Below, in pieces: positions 55,584 through 64,000 of a DNA stretch of 64,000 nt. Under the pieces are notes generated by a model, which worked only from the letters and a program-made list of their open reading frames with translations, did not search any database and was not told the origin of the DNA. Source of the DNA: Tsukamurella spumae (GTDB lineage Bacteria > Actinomycetota > Actinomycetes > Mycobacteriales > Mycobacteriaceae); contig NZ_JAAXOQ010000003.1 of assembly GCF_012396015.1 (NCBI RefSeq), positions 124,001 through 188,000 on the forward strand, in the 5' to 3' direction. Positions within the stretch are counted from its first letter, which is position 1; every line of letters starts with the position of its first letter. A program made the translations under genes and the position numbers.

Positions 55584-57472
55584 TGACGGACGTGCTGGCA
55601 CCACCGACCACGCGGCAGCTGCTGCGCCTGGCGACCGCGGGATCCGTCGACGACGGCAAGTCCACGCTGATCGGCCGCCTGCTGCACGACACCGGCAGCC
55701 TGCCCACCGACCACCTCGACGCGGTCACCGACGGCGACGAGGTGGACCTCGCGGCCCTGTCCGACGGCCTGCGCGCCGAGCGTGAGCAGGGCATCACCAT
55801 CGACGTCGCGTACCGCTTCTTCTCCACCGAGTCGCGCAGCTACGTGCTCGCCGACACCCCGGGCCACGAGCGGTACACCCGCAACATGTTCACCGGCGCG
55901 TCGAACGCGCACGTCGCGATCCTGCTGGTGGACGCCCGCAAGGGCGTGCTGCGGCAGACCCGCCGGCACGCCCGCATCGCGACGCTCCTCGGCGTGCCGC
56001 ACGTCATCGCCGCGGTGAACAAGATCGACCTCGTCGACTTCTCCGCGGACCGGTTCGCGGAGGTCGAGGCGGAGCTCGCCGAGCTCGCGGTGCGGCTCGG
56101 CCTGGACGCGATCCCCGCGATCCCGCTGGCCGCCAAGCTCGGTGACAACGTGGTGCACCGCTCGGCGCGCACCCCCTGGTACGACGGGCCCACGCTGCTC
56201 GAGCACCTCGAGGGCGTGCCGCTGCGCGCACCGTCGGCCGTGGCCACGGAGCTGCGCCTGCCGGTCCAGTGGGTCTCCCGGCCCACCGCCGAGCGGCGCC
56301 GACGGTACGCCGGACGCGTCGCCGCCGGCACGCTGACCGTGGGCGACGAGGTGCTGGTCCTGCCGTCGGGCAGCAGGTCGACGGTGACGGCGCTCGACAC
56401 CCTCGACGCAGACCGGGCGGTGGCGGTCGCGCCGCTGTCGGTGTCCGTCGAGCTGGCCGACGACATCGACGTGGGCCGCGGCGACGTCCTCGTCTCCGGC
56501 GCCGAGGGTGCGCACCTGCCGGTGAACGCCCGCGAGCTCGAGGTCACCGTCTGCTGGCTGGCGGAGAAGCCGCTGCGCGCCGGGGACCGCGTCGCGCTCA
56601 AGCACGCCACGGCGACGGTCCGCGCGACCGTCCAGTCGTTGGAACGGCGCCTGGACCCGGAGACGCTGATCGAGCAGGTCGGGCCGAGTGAGCTGGCGCT
56701 CAACGACATCGGCACCGTGACGCTGCGGACGTCGTCGGTGGTGGTGGCCGACCCGTACGCGCAGAACCGGGACACCGGCGCGCTGATCCTCATCGACGAG
56801 GCGAGCAACGACACCGTCGGCGCCGGCACCATCGCCGTGGCGCGCGAGGTGGTTCCCGGGCAGGCGACCCGCAACGACATCCGCTGGCACCCCAGCTCAC
56901 TGGGCCGCGCGGAGCGGTGGGCACGGACCGGGCAGCGCGGCGCCACCGTCTGGTTCACTGGCCTACCCGCGTCCGGCAAGTCGACGGTGGCGGTCGCCCT
57001 CGAGCGGGCGCTGGTCTCGCGGGGCCGCGTCGCCTACCTCATCGACGGCGACAACATCCGCCACGGCATCTCCGACGACCTGGGCTTCTCCCCCGGCGAC
57101 CGGGCCGAGAACGTCCGCCGCGTGGGGCACCTGACGCGCCTGTTCGCGGACGCCGGCGTCATCTCGATCGCCTCGCTCGTCTCGCCGCTGCGGTCCGATC
57201 GCGACATCGCCCGGGAGTTGAATCTCGCCGCCGAGATCGACTTCCTCGAGGTGCACGTCTCGACGCCGGTCTCCGAGTGCCGCCGGCGCGACCCGAAGGG
57301 CCTCTACGCCCGCGCGGACCGCGGCGAGCTGCGGGGCCTCACCGGTGTCGACGGGCCGTACGAGAAGCCGGAGGCGCCGGACCTCACGTTCGACACCACC
57401 GGTGCCGACACCGACGAGCTCGCGCAGCGGGTGATCGCGCTGCTCGTTCAGCGGGGAATACTGCAGGAGTGA
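55583..57472 (+). CDS. cysNC: Bifunctional sulfate adenylyltransferase large subunit/APS kinase
   Basis: A 629-residue fusion. The CysN GTPase (1-440): GSVDDGKSTLIGRLLHD, DTPGHERYTRN, AVNKIDLVD. The CysC APS kinase (about 450-629): FTGLPASGKSTVA, LIDGDNIRHGISDDLGF, ASLVSPLRSDRDIAR (phospho-serine motif) and LTGVDGPYEKPEAPDL. The product is PAPS, the donor for Stf0. The fusion is usual in mycobacteria. The stop overlaps the formylglycine-generating enzyme start as GTGA. Confidence 0.96.
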   Translation: MTDVLAPPTTRQLLRLATAGSVDDGKSTLIGRLLHDTGSLPTDHLDAVTDGDEVDLAALSDGLRAEREQGITIDVAYRFFSTESRSYVLADTPGHERYTRNMFTGASNAHVAILLVDARKGVLRQTRRHARIATLLGVPHVIAAVNKIDLVDFSADRFAEVEAELAELAVRLGLDAIPAIPLAAKLGDNVVHRSARTPWYDGPTLLEHLEGVPLRAPSAVATELRLPVQWVSRPTAERRRRYAGRVAAGTLTVGDEVLVLPSGSRSTVTALDTLDADRAVAVAPLSVSVELADDIDVGRGDVLVSGAEGAHLPVNARELEVTVCWLAEKPLRAGDRVALKHATATVRATVQSLERRLDPETLIEQVGPSELALNDIGTVTLRTSSVVVADPYAQNRDTGALILIDEASNDTVGAGTIAVAREVVPGQATRNDIRWHPSSLGRAERWARTGQRGATVWFTGLPASGKSTVAVALERALVSRGRVAYLIDGDNIRHGISDDLGFSPGDRAENVRRVGHLTRLFADAGVISIASLVSPLRSDRDIARELNLAAEIDFLEVHVSTPVSECRRRDPKGLYARADRGELRGLTGVDGPYEKPEAPDLTFDTTGADTDELAQRVIALLVQRGILQE

Positions 57473-58380
57473 GCTGCTGCACGCCCGAGGGCCCGGACCT
57501 ACCGCCGCAGGCCGGCGCGGTGCCGGGCGGCGGCGCGCACCCGATCGAGCAGGCCCGGGTGCCCGCGGGCGCCTTCGCGATGGGCGACGCGCACGGCGAG
57601 GGCTACCGCGCCGACGGCGAGCTCCCGGTGCACCGGGTCGTGCTGCCGGGCTTCGCGATCGACGCGACGACGGTGACCGTCGCCGCGTTCGCGGCCTTCG
57701 CCGACGCGACGGGGTACGTCACCGACGCCGAGCGGTTCGGTGCCTCCGCGGTCTTCCGGGCCACTGCGGCCGACCCGTCGGCGGGGGTGCCGGTCCCCGG
57801 TACGCCCTGGTGGCTGACGGTGCCGGGCGCGACCTTCCGCGCGCCGGGCGGGCCGGGCAGCGTCGGACTGGACGAGCATCCGGTCGTGCACGTCTCGCAC
57901 GCGGACGCGCTGGCCTACTGCGCCTGGGCCGGGCGGGCCCTGCCGACGGAGGCGCAGTGGGAGTACGCGGCGCGCGGCGGTCTCGACGGCACGCGTTATC
58001 CGTGGGGCGACGAGCACCCCGTGCCGGGCCGGGACTGCAATGTCTTCGTCGGCGCCTTTCCGGAGCCCGACGGTGCCGTCGGCACCGTTCCGGCGAGGTC
58101 CTACGCGCCCAACGGCTACGGCCTGTATCAGGCGGTGGGGAACGTGTGGGAGTGGTGCGTGGACCGCTATTCGGCTCGCTACTACCGGGTTTCACCGGAG
58201 CACTCGCCCGCGGGCCCCGACCGCGGCACCGCCCGGGTGCTGCGCGGCGGCAGCCACCTGTGCCACGACTCCTACTGCTACCGCTACCGCACGGCGGCCC
58301 GCAGCCACAACACTCCGACCTCGACGGCGAGCAACATCGGATTCCGCACCGTGTCCGATTCTGATATCGTGATTCCATAG
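57469..58380 (+). CDS. Formylglycine-generating enzyme (SUMF1-type)
   Basis: A 303-residue copper-dependent oxidase that converts the Cys of CxPxR motifs in sulfatases to formylglycine. The active-site Cys pair is visible at 265 and 270 in RGGSHLCHDSYCYRYRTAARSHNTP, with NIGFR at the end; the rest of the FGE-sulfatase domain includes LPTEAQWEYAARGGLDGTRYPWGDE and GNVWEWCVDRY. The N-terminal MSCCTPEGP is also found in other actinobacterial FGEs. GTG start overlaps cysNC. The probable substrate is the sulfatase at 59084-60520, which has CSPAR. Confidence 0.93.
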   Translation: MSCCTPEGPDLPPQAGAVPGGGAHPIEQARVPAGAFAMGDAHGEGYRADGELPVHRVVLPGFAIDATTVTVAAFAAFADATGYVTDAERFGASAVFRATAADPSAGVPVPGTPWWLTVPGATFRAPGGPGSVGLDEHPVVHVSHADALAYCAWAGRALPTEAQWEYAARGGLDGTRYPWGDEHPVPGRDCNVFVGAFPEPDGAVGTVPARSYAPNGYGLYQAVGNVWEWCVDRYSARYYRVSPEHSPAGPDRGTARVLRGGSHLCHDSYCYRYRTAARSHNTPTSTASNIGFRTVSDSDIVIP

Positions 58381-58391
58381 ATCCGATATAC
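58362..58391. promoter_or_regulatory. Dyad before the vapBC pair, likely antitoxin operator
   Basis: ATATCG (58364-58369) and CGATAT (58384-58389) form an inverted pair with a 14-base centre, spanning the stop of the FGE gene and ending just before the Shine-Dalgarno GGAGG (58394-58398) of vapB. VapB proteins usually bind such sites to repress their own operon. Confidence 0.5.
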
Positions 58392-58405
58392 ACCGGAGGT
58401 GCGAC

Positions 58406-58657
58406 ATGTCCGTATCGCTGCCTGAATTCCGCGACGCTCCACTCAAGTTGACCTCCCTGCGCGCGCCCGAAGGGCTCTTCGACCGGGCGCGGGAAGAGCT
58501 GGGCTACGCATCCAATCAAGACATGGTGGTCAGCCTCGTAGAGCTGGCGCTCAAGCAGAAGCTCCAGCGGGACATGATCAAGCGGATCGCTTCGAACCCG
58601 GACGGCCCCTACGCCGCGCTGGCGGATCCTGAGTTCCTCAAGGAGGCGCGGCGGTGA
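58406..58657 (+). CDS. vapB: VapB-like antitoxin
   Basis: An 83-residue antitoxin. The N-terminal part LKLTSLRAPEGLFDRAREELGYASNQDMVVSLVELALKQKL looks like a ribbon-helix-helix DNA-binding domain of the type that pairs with PIN toxins; the tail (ALADPEFLKEARR) should wrap the toxin. Its stop overlaps the toxin GTG as GTGA. The pair separates the FGE gene from the sulfatase. Confidence 0.75.
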   Translation: MSVSLPEFRDAPLKLTSLRAPEGLFDRAREELGYASNQDMVVSLVELALKQKLQRDMIKRIASNPDGPYAALADPEFLKEARR

Positions 58658-59082
58658 CACTCCCCTTCGACGAGCGACCGGTTCCCCACATCGTCGACAA
58701 CTCCGTGTGGTCGAGGATCCAGATCGGCCAGATCCGCGGCACCGCCCTGGAATCGTTCACGGTCGGCGGGAACTTCCTCGCGGCATGCGCGCCGCAGCTC
58801 CTCGAAGCGCTCTACTCCACACGTTCTCCTCGCGAGTGGGAGTCCGAATACGCCACGAACTGGGAGTTCCTCGATGTGCTGCACCCCGGCGTCGAAACTC
58901 ACGCCGTCTCCGTCGAGCTGCAGCGCCGACTCTGGCACTCCGGCAACGTACGCGCGGCCGGCCCCGTCGACACGATGATCGCGGCGATCGCGATCCGCCA
59001 CGACGCTGTGGTGGTGCATCGCGACAGCGACTACGAGCGGATCGCGGAGGTGGCGCCGGAGTTCCGGCAGGTGCGGGTGTAG
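58654..59082 (+). CDS. vapC: VapC-like PIN-domain toxin
   Basis: A 142-residue PIN-domain ribonuclease. The acidic active-site residues are all present: Asp in HIVDNSVWSRI, Glu in APQLLEALYS, Asp in AGPVDTMIAAIAIRH and Asp in VVHRDSDYERI. VapC toxins cleave tRNA or rRNA and are held inactive by VapB. The gene starts with GTG overlapping vapB and converges on the sulfatase gene with one base between stops. Confidence 0.85.
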   Translation: MTLPFDERPVPHIVDNSVWSRIQIGQIRGTALESFTVGGNFLAACAPQLLEALYSTRSPREWESEYATNWEFLDVLHPGVETHAVSVELQRRLWHSGNVRAAGPVDTMIAAIAIRHDAVVVHRDSDYERIAEVAPEFRQVRV

Positions 59083-59083
59083 G

Positions 59084-60520
59084 TCAGGCGTTCGCGGCGT
59101 CGGTGCGAGCCCGCTCGGCCGACTCGCGGGCGGCCGACTCGCGCGGGACCAGTTCGCGGCGCTCGCCCTGCGGGCGACGCGAGGGCAGCGGCGTCTCGTC
59201 GGCGTCGGGCTCCGCCCGGCCGGCGAAGAACGCGGCCATGAAGGCCTCGGCGATCGCGGTGCCCTCGGCCTCGGTCGGCAGCACGTCACCGGTCTCCTCG
59301 CGCCAGTCGGCGAGGATGCCGGCGAGGCGCCGCGCCACCCACCGGTAGGACGGCTCATCGACCACGTTGTGCCGCTCGTACGGGTCCACGACCAGGTCGT
59401 AGAGCTCACGACGGGGCCGCGGCGCGGCCGTCTCGTACGGGTCGAGCGAGGCGGCGGACGAGCTGTCCGCGATGTCGAGCGGCAGCAGCAGCGCGGGCCG
59501 GTCGGCGTAGTTCTCGATGTAGCTGAACTGCTTGGTGCGCACGGCGCGGATCGGGTCGTAGGCGTCGTGGTAGGTCTTCTGCGTGAACAGCCCGGCGCGC
59601 ACCTGCTCACCGGTGGGCTCGAGGAGCTCCGCGGCGTGGGTCTCGCCGTCCAGGTCCTCGGGCAGGGGCAGGCCGAGGAGGTCGAGGACCGTCGGGGTCA
59701 GGTCGACGCCCGAGAACAGGTCGTCGTAGACGCGCGGCGCGAGGCCGAGGGCACGAGGCGGGCGGGCGATGAAGGCGACGCCGGTGCCCTCGCCGTACAG
59801 CGTCGACTTGGCGCGCGGGAAGGCGAGGCCGTGGTCGGTGATGAACAGGACCCAGGTGTTCTCAGCCAGGCCCAGCTCGTCGACGGTGTCGAGCAGCCGC
59901 CCGACCGCGGCGTCGGCGGCCGTGATACTGCCGTGCAGCCCGGCGAGGTCCTCGCGGACCTGCGCGGTGTCCGGGAGGAAGCCGGGGACGCCGATCGCGT
60001 CGGGGTCGGCCGGCGGGTACTCGTCCGCCGGGTACGGCCGATGCGTCTCGAAGAAGCCGGCGGTCAGGAAGAAGGGCTCCTCGTGCGCGGCGGCGTCGGC
60101 GAGCCACTCCTGCGAGCGCGCGACCACGTAGTCGCACAGCGAGTCCGAGACGTCGGCGGTGTCGAACCCGAGGCGCGTGGGGTCCGCGCTCTCGTGCTGC
60201 ATGCCGAACAGCGCGCTGCGGTACCCCGCCTCGCCGAGCAACGACGGCAGCGTGCGCACGTGGTCGCGGTACTCGAAGCCGTGGTGCGCCAGCCCGACGA
60301 GGCCGTTGCGGTGCGGGTGCAGGCCCGTGAAGAGCGAGCCGCGCGCGGGTGAGCAGAGTGGCGCCGTCGCGTGCGCGTCGGTGAACCGGATGCCCTCGGC
60401 CGCGAGGCGGTCCAGGTTCGGACTGACCACGCCCTGCGCGCCGTAACAGGTGAGGTGCCGGCCCAGGTCGTGCCAGTGCACCAGGATCACGTTCTTCCGA
60501 GATCCGTCGCCCGCCGCCAT
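59084..60520 (-). CDS. Sulfatase with formylglycine motif
   Basis: A 478-residue arylsulfatase-family hydrolase. The formylglycine site is CSPAR (Cys56-Arg60) in ATAPLCSPARGSLFTGLHPHRNGL, a true CxPxR motif, so it needs the FGE encoded at 57469-58380. Metal residues are in ILVHWHDLGRH and VLFITDHGLAFPRAKSTLYGEG. No signal peptide is visible, so it is cytosolic. The order and family resemble heparan N-sulfatase-like enzymes, but the substrate is unknown; a sulfated trehalose or its derivative would fit the cassette. ATG at 60520 preferred over GTG at 60529 because of GAGGTG upstream. Confidence 0.9.
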   Translation of the reverse strand: MAAGDGSRKNVILVHWHDLGRHLTCYGAQGVVSPNLDRLAAEGIRFTDAHATAPLCSPARGSLFTGLHPHRNGLVGLAHHGFEYRDHVRTLPSLLGEAGYRSALFGMQHESADPTRLGFDTADVSDSLCDYVVARSQEWLADAAAHEEPFFLTAGFFETHRPYPADEYPPADPDAIGVPGFLPDTAQVREDLAGLHGSITAADAAVGRLLDTVDELGLAENTWVLFITDHGLAFPRAKSTLYGEGTGVAFIARPPRALGLAPRVYDDLFSGVDLTPTVLDLLGLPLPEDLDGETHAAELLEPTGEQVRAGLFTQKTYHDAYDPIRAVRTKQFSYIENYADRPALLLPLDIADSSSAASLDPYETAAPRPRRELYDLVVDPYERHNVVDEPSYRWVARRLAGILADWREETGDVLPTEAEGTAIAEAFMAAFFAGRAEPDADETPLPSRRPQGERRELVPRESAARESAERARTDAANA

Positions 60521-60608
60521 GTCCACCACACCTCGACATTGCCACAGTGCACCGGTGCGCGGCGAGGTTTGCGCTCACAGTGAGCCGAGCCCGCACGTGC
60601 CCCGGGGG

Positions 60609-62072
60609 CTACTGCAGGGCGATGTAGCGCGTCTCCAGGTACTCCTCGATGCCCTCACTGCCGCCCTCGCGACCGAACCCGGAGGCCTTCACGCCGCCGA
60701 ACGGGCCGGCGGGATCGGAGATGACGCCGCGATTCACGCCGACCATCCCGCTGTCGAGACGGTCCGAGAGCCGGAGCGCGCGGTCGAGGTCGCGGGTGAA
60801 GACGTACGAGACCAGGCCGTATTCGGTGGCGTTCGCGGCGGTCACGGCCTCGTCCTCGTCGGAGAACGGGACGATCGGGGCGACCGGCCCGAACACCTCC
60901 TCGGAGAGGATCCGCGCGTCGGCCGGGACGTCGGCCAGCACCGTCGGCGGGAAGAAGTGCCCCGGCCCCTCGGGCGCGACCCCGCCGAGCCGCAGCGTCG
61001 CACCCTTCGCGACCGCGTCCTGCACCAGCTCGGAGACGATGTTCTGCTGGTCCGCCGAGATGAGCGGGCCGATCGTGACGCCGTCCTGCACGCCGGGGCC
61101 GAGGACGTACGCGCCCATCGCCTCGACCAGCTTGTCCGTGAACTCCCCGATCACGGACTCGTGCACGTGGAACCGGTTCGCCGCGGTGCAGGCCTCGCCA
61201 CCGTTGCGCAGCTTCGCGAGCACGGCCTGCGCGACCGCGTGATCCACATCGGCGTCGTCGAACACGACGAAGGGCGCGTTGCCGCCCAGTTCCATGGAGG
61301 TGCGCAGCACGCCGGGCGCGGACTGCTCGATGAGCGTGCGGCCCACCTCCGTGGACCCGGTGAAGGTGAGCTTGCGCAGGCGGGGGTCGCGCAGCAGCGG
61401 CCCGGTCAACGCCGAGGACTTCGACGTGGGCAACACCGAGACCACGCCGTCGGGCACGCCCGCGTCCTTGAGCACCTCTGCGAGCAACAGCATCGTGAGC
61501 GGGGTGAGCCCGGCGGGCTTGACCAGCATGGTGGCACCCGCGGCGAGCGCGGGGCCGAGCTTGCGCGTACCCATCGCGAGGGGGAAGTTCCAGGGGGTGA
61601 TCGCCAGGCACGGCCCGACGGGGGCCTTGCTCACCAGGATCCGGCCCGTGCCGGCCGGCGCGGGGGTGTAGCGGCCGGCGATCCGCACGGCCTCCTCGGA
61701 GAACCAACGGAAGAACTCCGCGCCGTAGCGCACCTCGTTGGCCGACTCCGGCAGGGCCTTGCCCATTTCGAGGGTCATCAGCAGCGCGAAGTCGTCCGTC
61801 CGGGCGACGAGCCCCGCGTAGGCGGCGCGCAGGATCTCGGCACGCTCGCGCGCGGGCGCCGCCGCCCACGCCGGCCCCGCAGCGACCGCGGCGTCCAGTG
61901 CGGCCGCACCGTCCTCCGCGGTCGCGTCCGCGACCTCGATCAGCACCTCCTCCGTGGCGGGGTCGTGCACGGGAAAGGTTGCGCCCGAACTCGAATCGCG
62001 GAACGCGCCGTTGACGAAGATCCCCGTGGGGACGCTGTCGAGGAGGTCACGGATGCGCTGCTCGGTTGCCAT
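60609..62072 (-). CDS. gabD: NAD(P)-dependent succinate-semialdehyde dehydrogenase
   Basis: A 487-residue aldehyde dehydrogenase. Motifs: [32 protein letters not shown], the catalytic Glu in [17 protein letters not shown], catalytic Cys in [15 protein letters not shown] and [10 protein letters not shown]. The [11 protein letters not shown] and [12 protein letters not shown] variants match GabD-type enzymes oxidising succinate semialdehyde from GABA; other aldehydes cannot be excluded. ATG at 62072 chosen. It is divergent from pgi across a 112-base gap that must hold both promoters. Confidence 0.88.
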   Translation of the reverse strand: MATEQRIRDLLDSVPTGIFVNGAFRDSSSGATFPVHDPATEEVLIEVADATAEDGAAALDAAVAAGPAWAAAPARERAEILRAAYAGLVARTDDFALLMTLEMGKALPESANEVRYGAEFFRWFSEEAVRIAGRYTPAPAGTGRILVSKAPVGPCLAITPWNFPLAMGTRKLGPALAAGATMLVKPAGLTPLTMLLLAEVLKDAGVPDGVVSVLPTSKSSALTGPLLRDPRLRKLTFTGSTEVGRTLIEQSAPGVLRTSMELGGNAPFVVFDDADVDHAVAQAVLAKLRNGGEACTAANRFHVHESVIGEFTDKLVEAMGAYVLGPGVQDGVTIGPLISADQQNIVSELVQDAVAKGATLRLGGVAPEGPGHFFPPTVLADVPADARILSEEVFGPVAPIVPFSDEDEAVTAANATEYGLVSYVFTRDLDRALRLSDRLDSGMVGVNRGVISDPAGPFGGVKASGFGREGGSEGIEEYLETRYIALQ

Positions 62073-62184
62073 GACAACCACACTAGTCCCGACGGACGGG
62101 TCGCGTGTCCGGGTCTGTGCCGCCTCCCACGAGGTCCGCTCGGAACCGCGCGCGGATCCCCTCCCGGACACTAGGCTGGCGCCC

Positions 62185-63843
62185 ATGAGCGACAGCGACA
62201 TCACCGCGTCCCCCGCTTGGAGCAGCCTCGCCGACCACTTCTCCGAGCTGTCCGGCGTCCACCTGCGCGAGCTCTTCGCCGCCGATCCGGAGCGCGGCGC
62301 CGAGTTCGTCTTCCGGGTGGGCGATCTGTACATCGACTACTCCAAGCACCGTGTCACCCGCGAGACGCTGGAGCTCCTGGCCGCGCTCGCGGAGGCCGCG
62401 GGGGTCACCGCCCGGCGTGACGCGATGTTCGCGGGTGAGCACATCAACTCCACCGAGGACCGCGCGGTCCTGCACACGGCCCTGCGCGCACCGTCGAGCC
62501 TGGACCTGCACGTCGACGGGCAGGACGTGACCGGCGACGTGCACGACGTGCTCGAGAAGATGGGCGCCTTCAGCGACGCGGTCCGGGCCAAGCGCTGGCG
62601 CGGCGCGACCGGCGAGCCCATCACCGACGTGGTCAACATCGGCATCGGCGGCAGCGATCTCGGGCCCGCGATGGTCTACGGCGCGCTGCGGGCCTACGTG
62701 CAGCGCGGCATCACGTGCCACTTCGTCTCGAACGTGGACCCCGCGGACGTCTCCGCCACCCTCGCGCAGCTCAACCCCGCGACCACGCTCTTCATCGTCG
62801 CCTCGAAGACCTTCTCCACCCAGGAGACGCTGACCAACGCGCACGCGGCGAAGGCCTGGCTGCTGGACCGGCTCGGCGTCGGCGAGGAGGCAGTCGCGAA
62901 GCACTTCGTCGCCGTCTCGACGAACGCCGAGCGGGTTTCGGCCTTCGGCATCGACACCGCGAACATGTTCGGCTTCTGGGACTGGGTCGGCGGCCGCTAC
63001 TCCGTGGACTCCGCGATCGGGCTGTCGGTGATGATCGCGGTGGGCCGGGAGCGGTTCGCCGAATTCCTCGCGGGCTTCCACGCCGTGGACGAGCACTTCC
63101 GCACGGCGCCGATCGCGCAGAACGCGCCGATCATGTTGGGGCTCATCGGACTCTGGTACTCCGATTTCTTCGGCGCGCAATCGCGCGCGGTGCTCCCCTA
63201 CGCGCAGGACCTCGCGCGCTTCCCCGCCTACCTGCAGCAGCTGACCATGGAGTCGAACGGCAAGTCGGTGCGCATCGACGGCACGCCCGTGCCCGTGGAC
63301 ACCGGCGAGATCTTCTGGGGCGAACCGGGAACCAACGGCCAGCACGCCTTCTTCCAGCTCCTGCACCAGGGCACCCGGCTGGTGCCGGCGGACTTCGTCG
63401 GCTTCGCCGAGTCGACCGACGACCTGCCCAGCATCGACGGCGTCGGCACCATGCAGGACCTGCTCATGAGCAATCTGTTCGCCCAGACCAAGGTGCTGGC
63501 GTTCGGCAAGACCGCCGCCGAGATCAGTGCGGAGGGAACGTATCCCGCCGTCGTGCCGCACAAGGTGATGCCCGGGAACCGGCCCACCACCACGATCCTG
63601 GCGCCGAAGCTCACCCCGTCCGTCGTGGGCCAGCTCATCGCCCTCTACGAGCACCAGGTGTTCACCGAGGCCGCCGTCTGGGGCATCAACGCCTTCGACC
63701 AGTGGGGCGTCGAGCTCGGGAAGGTCCAGGCCAACGCCCTCCTCCCCGTCATCGCGTCCGACGGTGCCCCCACCGCCGAGCTCGACTCGTCGACCGACGC
63801 CGAGGTGCGCTGGTACCGCGAGGCGCGGGGCCGGAAGGTCTAG
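62185..63843 (+). CDS. pgi: Glucose-6-phosphate isomerase
   Basis: A 552-residue glycolytic enzyme interconverting glucose 6-phosphate and fructose 6-phosphate. Signatures: [51 protein letters not shown], the catalytic MESNGKSVR region, and the PGI signature [21 protein letters not shown]. It matches Rv0946c and marks the right edge of the conserved backbone. Its stop overlaps the next, convergent gene by four bases. Confidence 0.97.
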   Translation: MSDSDITASPAWSSLADHFSELSGVHLRELFAADPERGAEFVFRVGDLYIDYSKHRVTRETLELLAALAEAAGVTARRDAMFAGEHINSTEDRAVLHTALRAPSSLDLHVDGQDVTGDVHDVLEKMGAFSDAVRAKRWRGATGEPITDVVNIGIGGSDLGPAMVYGALRAYVQRGITCHFVSNVDPADVSATLAQLNPATTLFIVASKTFSTQETLTNAHAAKAWLLDRLGVGEEAVAKHFVAVSTNAERVSAFGIDTANMFGFWDWVGGRYSVDSAIGLSVMIAVGRERFAEFLAGFHAVDEHFRTAPIAQNAPIMLGLIGLWYSDFFGAQSRAVLPYAQDLARFPAYLQQLTMESNGKSVRIDGTPVPVDTGEIFWGEPGTNGQHAFFQLLHQGTRLVPADFVGFAESTDDLPSIDGVGTMQDLLMSNLFAQTKVLAFGKTAAEISAEGTYPAVVPHKVMPGNRPTTTILAPKLTPSVVGQLIALYEHQVFTEAAVWGINAFDQWGVELGKVQANALLPVIASDGAPTAELDSSTDAEVRWYREARGRKV

Positions 63844-64000
63844 GAGTACTTCGGGATCTGCCAGGCGCCGGAATCCGTGCAGGTGAGGACGATGCCGCTG
63901 TACCGGTCGAGGGCGAGCTTGCCCCAGGACTGCCCCGCACAGGACTCGCCGACCGCGCCGGACGCGTAGTCGTAGTCGTCCGACGGCGCGGCGTTCGCCG
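63840..64000 (-). CDS. C-terminal part of a small secreted protein
   Basis: The last 52 codons of a minus-strand gene are in the window: [20 protein letters not shown], then [20 protein letters not shown] and [18 protein letters not shown] looks like the end of a signal peptide, so nearly the whole mature protein may be seen. Two cysteines probably pair. The short exported form with a W-K-L-x-YSGI-CT pattern resembles small secreted proteins of unknown function in mycolic-acid bacteria. The start lies outside. Confidence 0.6.
   Translation of the reverse strand, partial: ANAAPSDDYDYASGAVGESCAGQSWGKLALDRYSGIVLTCTDSGAWQIPKYS

Overview
High-GC actinobacterial chromosome, almost certainly a mycolic-acid bacterium (Mycobacteriales/Corynebacteriales; Tsukamurella or Gordonia-like is my best guess, not provable from the window). 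The backbone keeps the gene order I remember from Mycobacterium tuberculosis Rv0959 to Rv0946c: VWA protein and AAA+ ATPase, purH, purN, perM (Rv0955), Rv0954-like antigen, sucD, sucC, M23 peptidase (Rv0950c), uvrD1, chorismate mutase, pgi. Codon use, lipobox lipoproteins, DUF732/DUF4189/DUF7373-type secreted proteins, trehalose sulfotransferase and short ATGA/GTGA overlaps fit this group.

Layout. 1-3 kb: end of a cysteine-free ribosomal protein operon (rpmG-rpsN-rpsR), an AEC transporter and a histone H1-like Lys/Ala-rich protein. 3-16 kb: conserved backbone (DUF1707 protein, VWA/AAA pair, SRPBCC/ArsR pair, purHN, perM, Rv0954 homologue) plus an MFS transporter. 16-18.3 kb: sucCD. 18.5-31 kb: an accessory island absent from the remembered M. 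tuberculosis order. It holds two inverted copies of a [LppX/LprG-type lipoprotein + DUF4189 secreted protein] module, decayed gene remnants, and a signalling cluster: transmembrane Ser/Thr kinase, PP2C phosphatase and TerY-like VWA protein (a TerY-P-type triad), with a dispanin, three DUF7373-type lipoproteins, a pseudokinase, a Pro-rich small protein and a Trp-rich secreted peptide.

31-41 kb: a leucine/isovalerate (and probably itaconate) catabolic operon: acetoacetyl-CoA synthetase, FadD35-like ligase (with a compensated double frameshift), CitE lyase, MaoC hydratase, acyl-CoA dehydrogenase, AccA1/AccD1 carboxylase and a TetR regulator. The encoded route runs isovaleryl-CoA to methylcrotonyl-CoA, methylglutaconyl-CoA, HMG-CoA, then acetyl-CoA plus acetoacetate, which is re-activated. 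41.3-45.3 kb: an M-box (Mg2+) riboswitch, a 20-residue leader peptide and a hairpin before mgtC, then a NitT/TauT-type ABC transporter whose permease has lost its N-terminus.

45.4-51.9 kb: backbone again (M23 peptidase, uvrD1, chorismate mutase) with two membrane proteins. 51.9-60.5 kb: a TetX-like flavin monooxygenase with a divergent TetR regulator and paired operators, then a sulfur cassette: Stf0 sulfotransferase, CysD and CysN/C making its PAPS donor, a formylglycine-generating enzyme, an interposed VapBC toxin-antitoxin pair, and a CxPxR sulfatase. 60.6-64 kb: succinate-semialdehyde dehydrogenase, pgi and the end of a small secreted protein. An octamer, GACGGTGC (GCACCGTC on the other strand), recurs about fifty times across the window, far above expectation. 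No tRNA, rRNA, CRISPR array or complete insertion sequence was seen.
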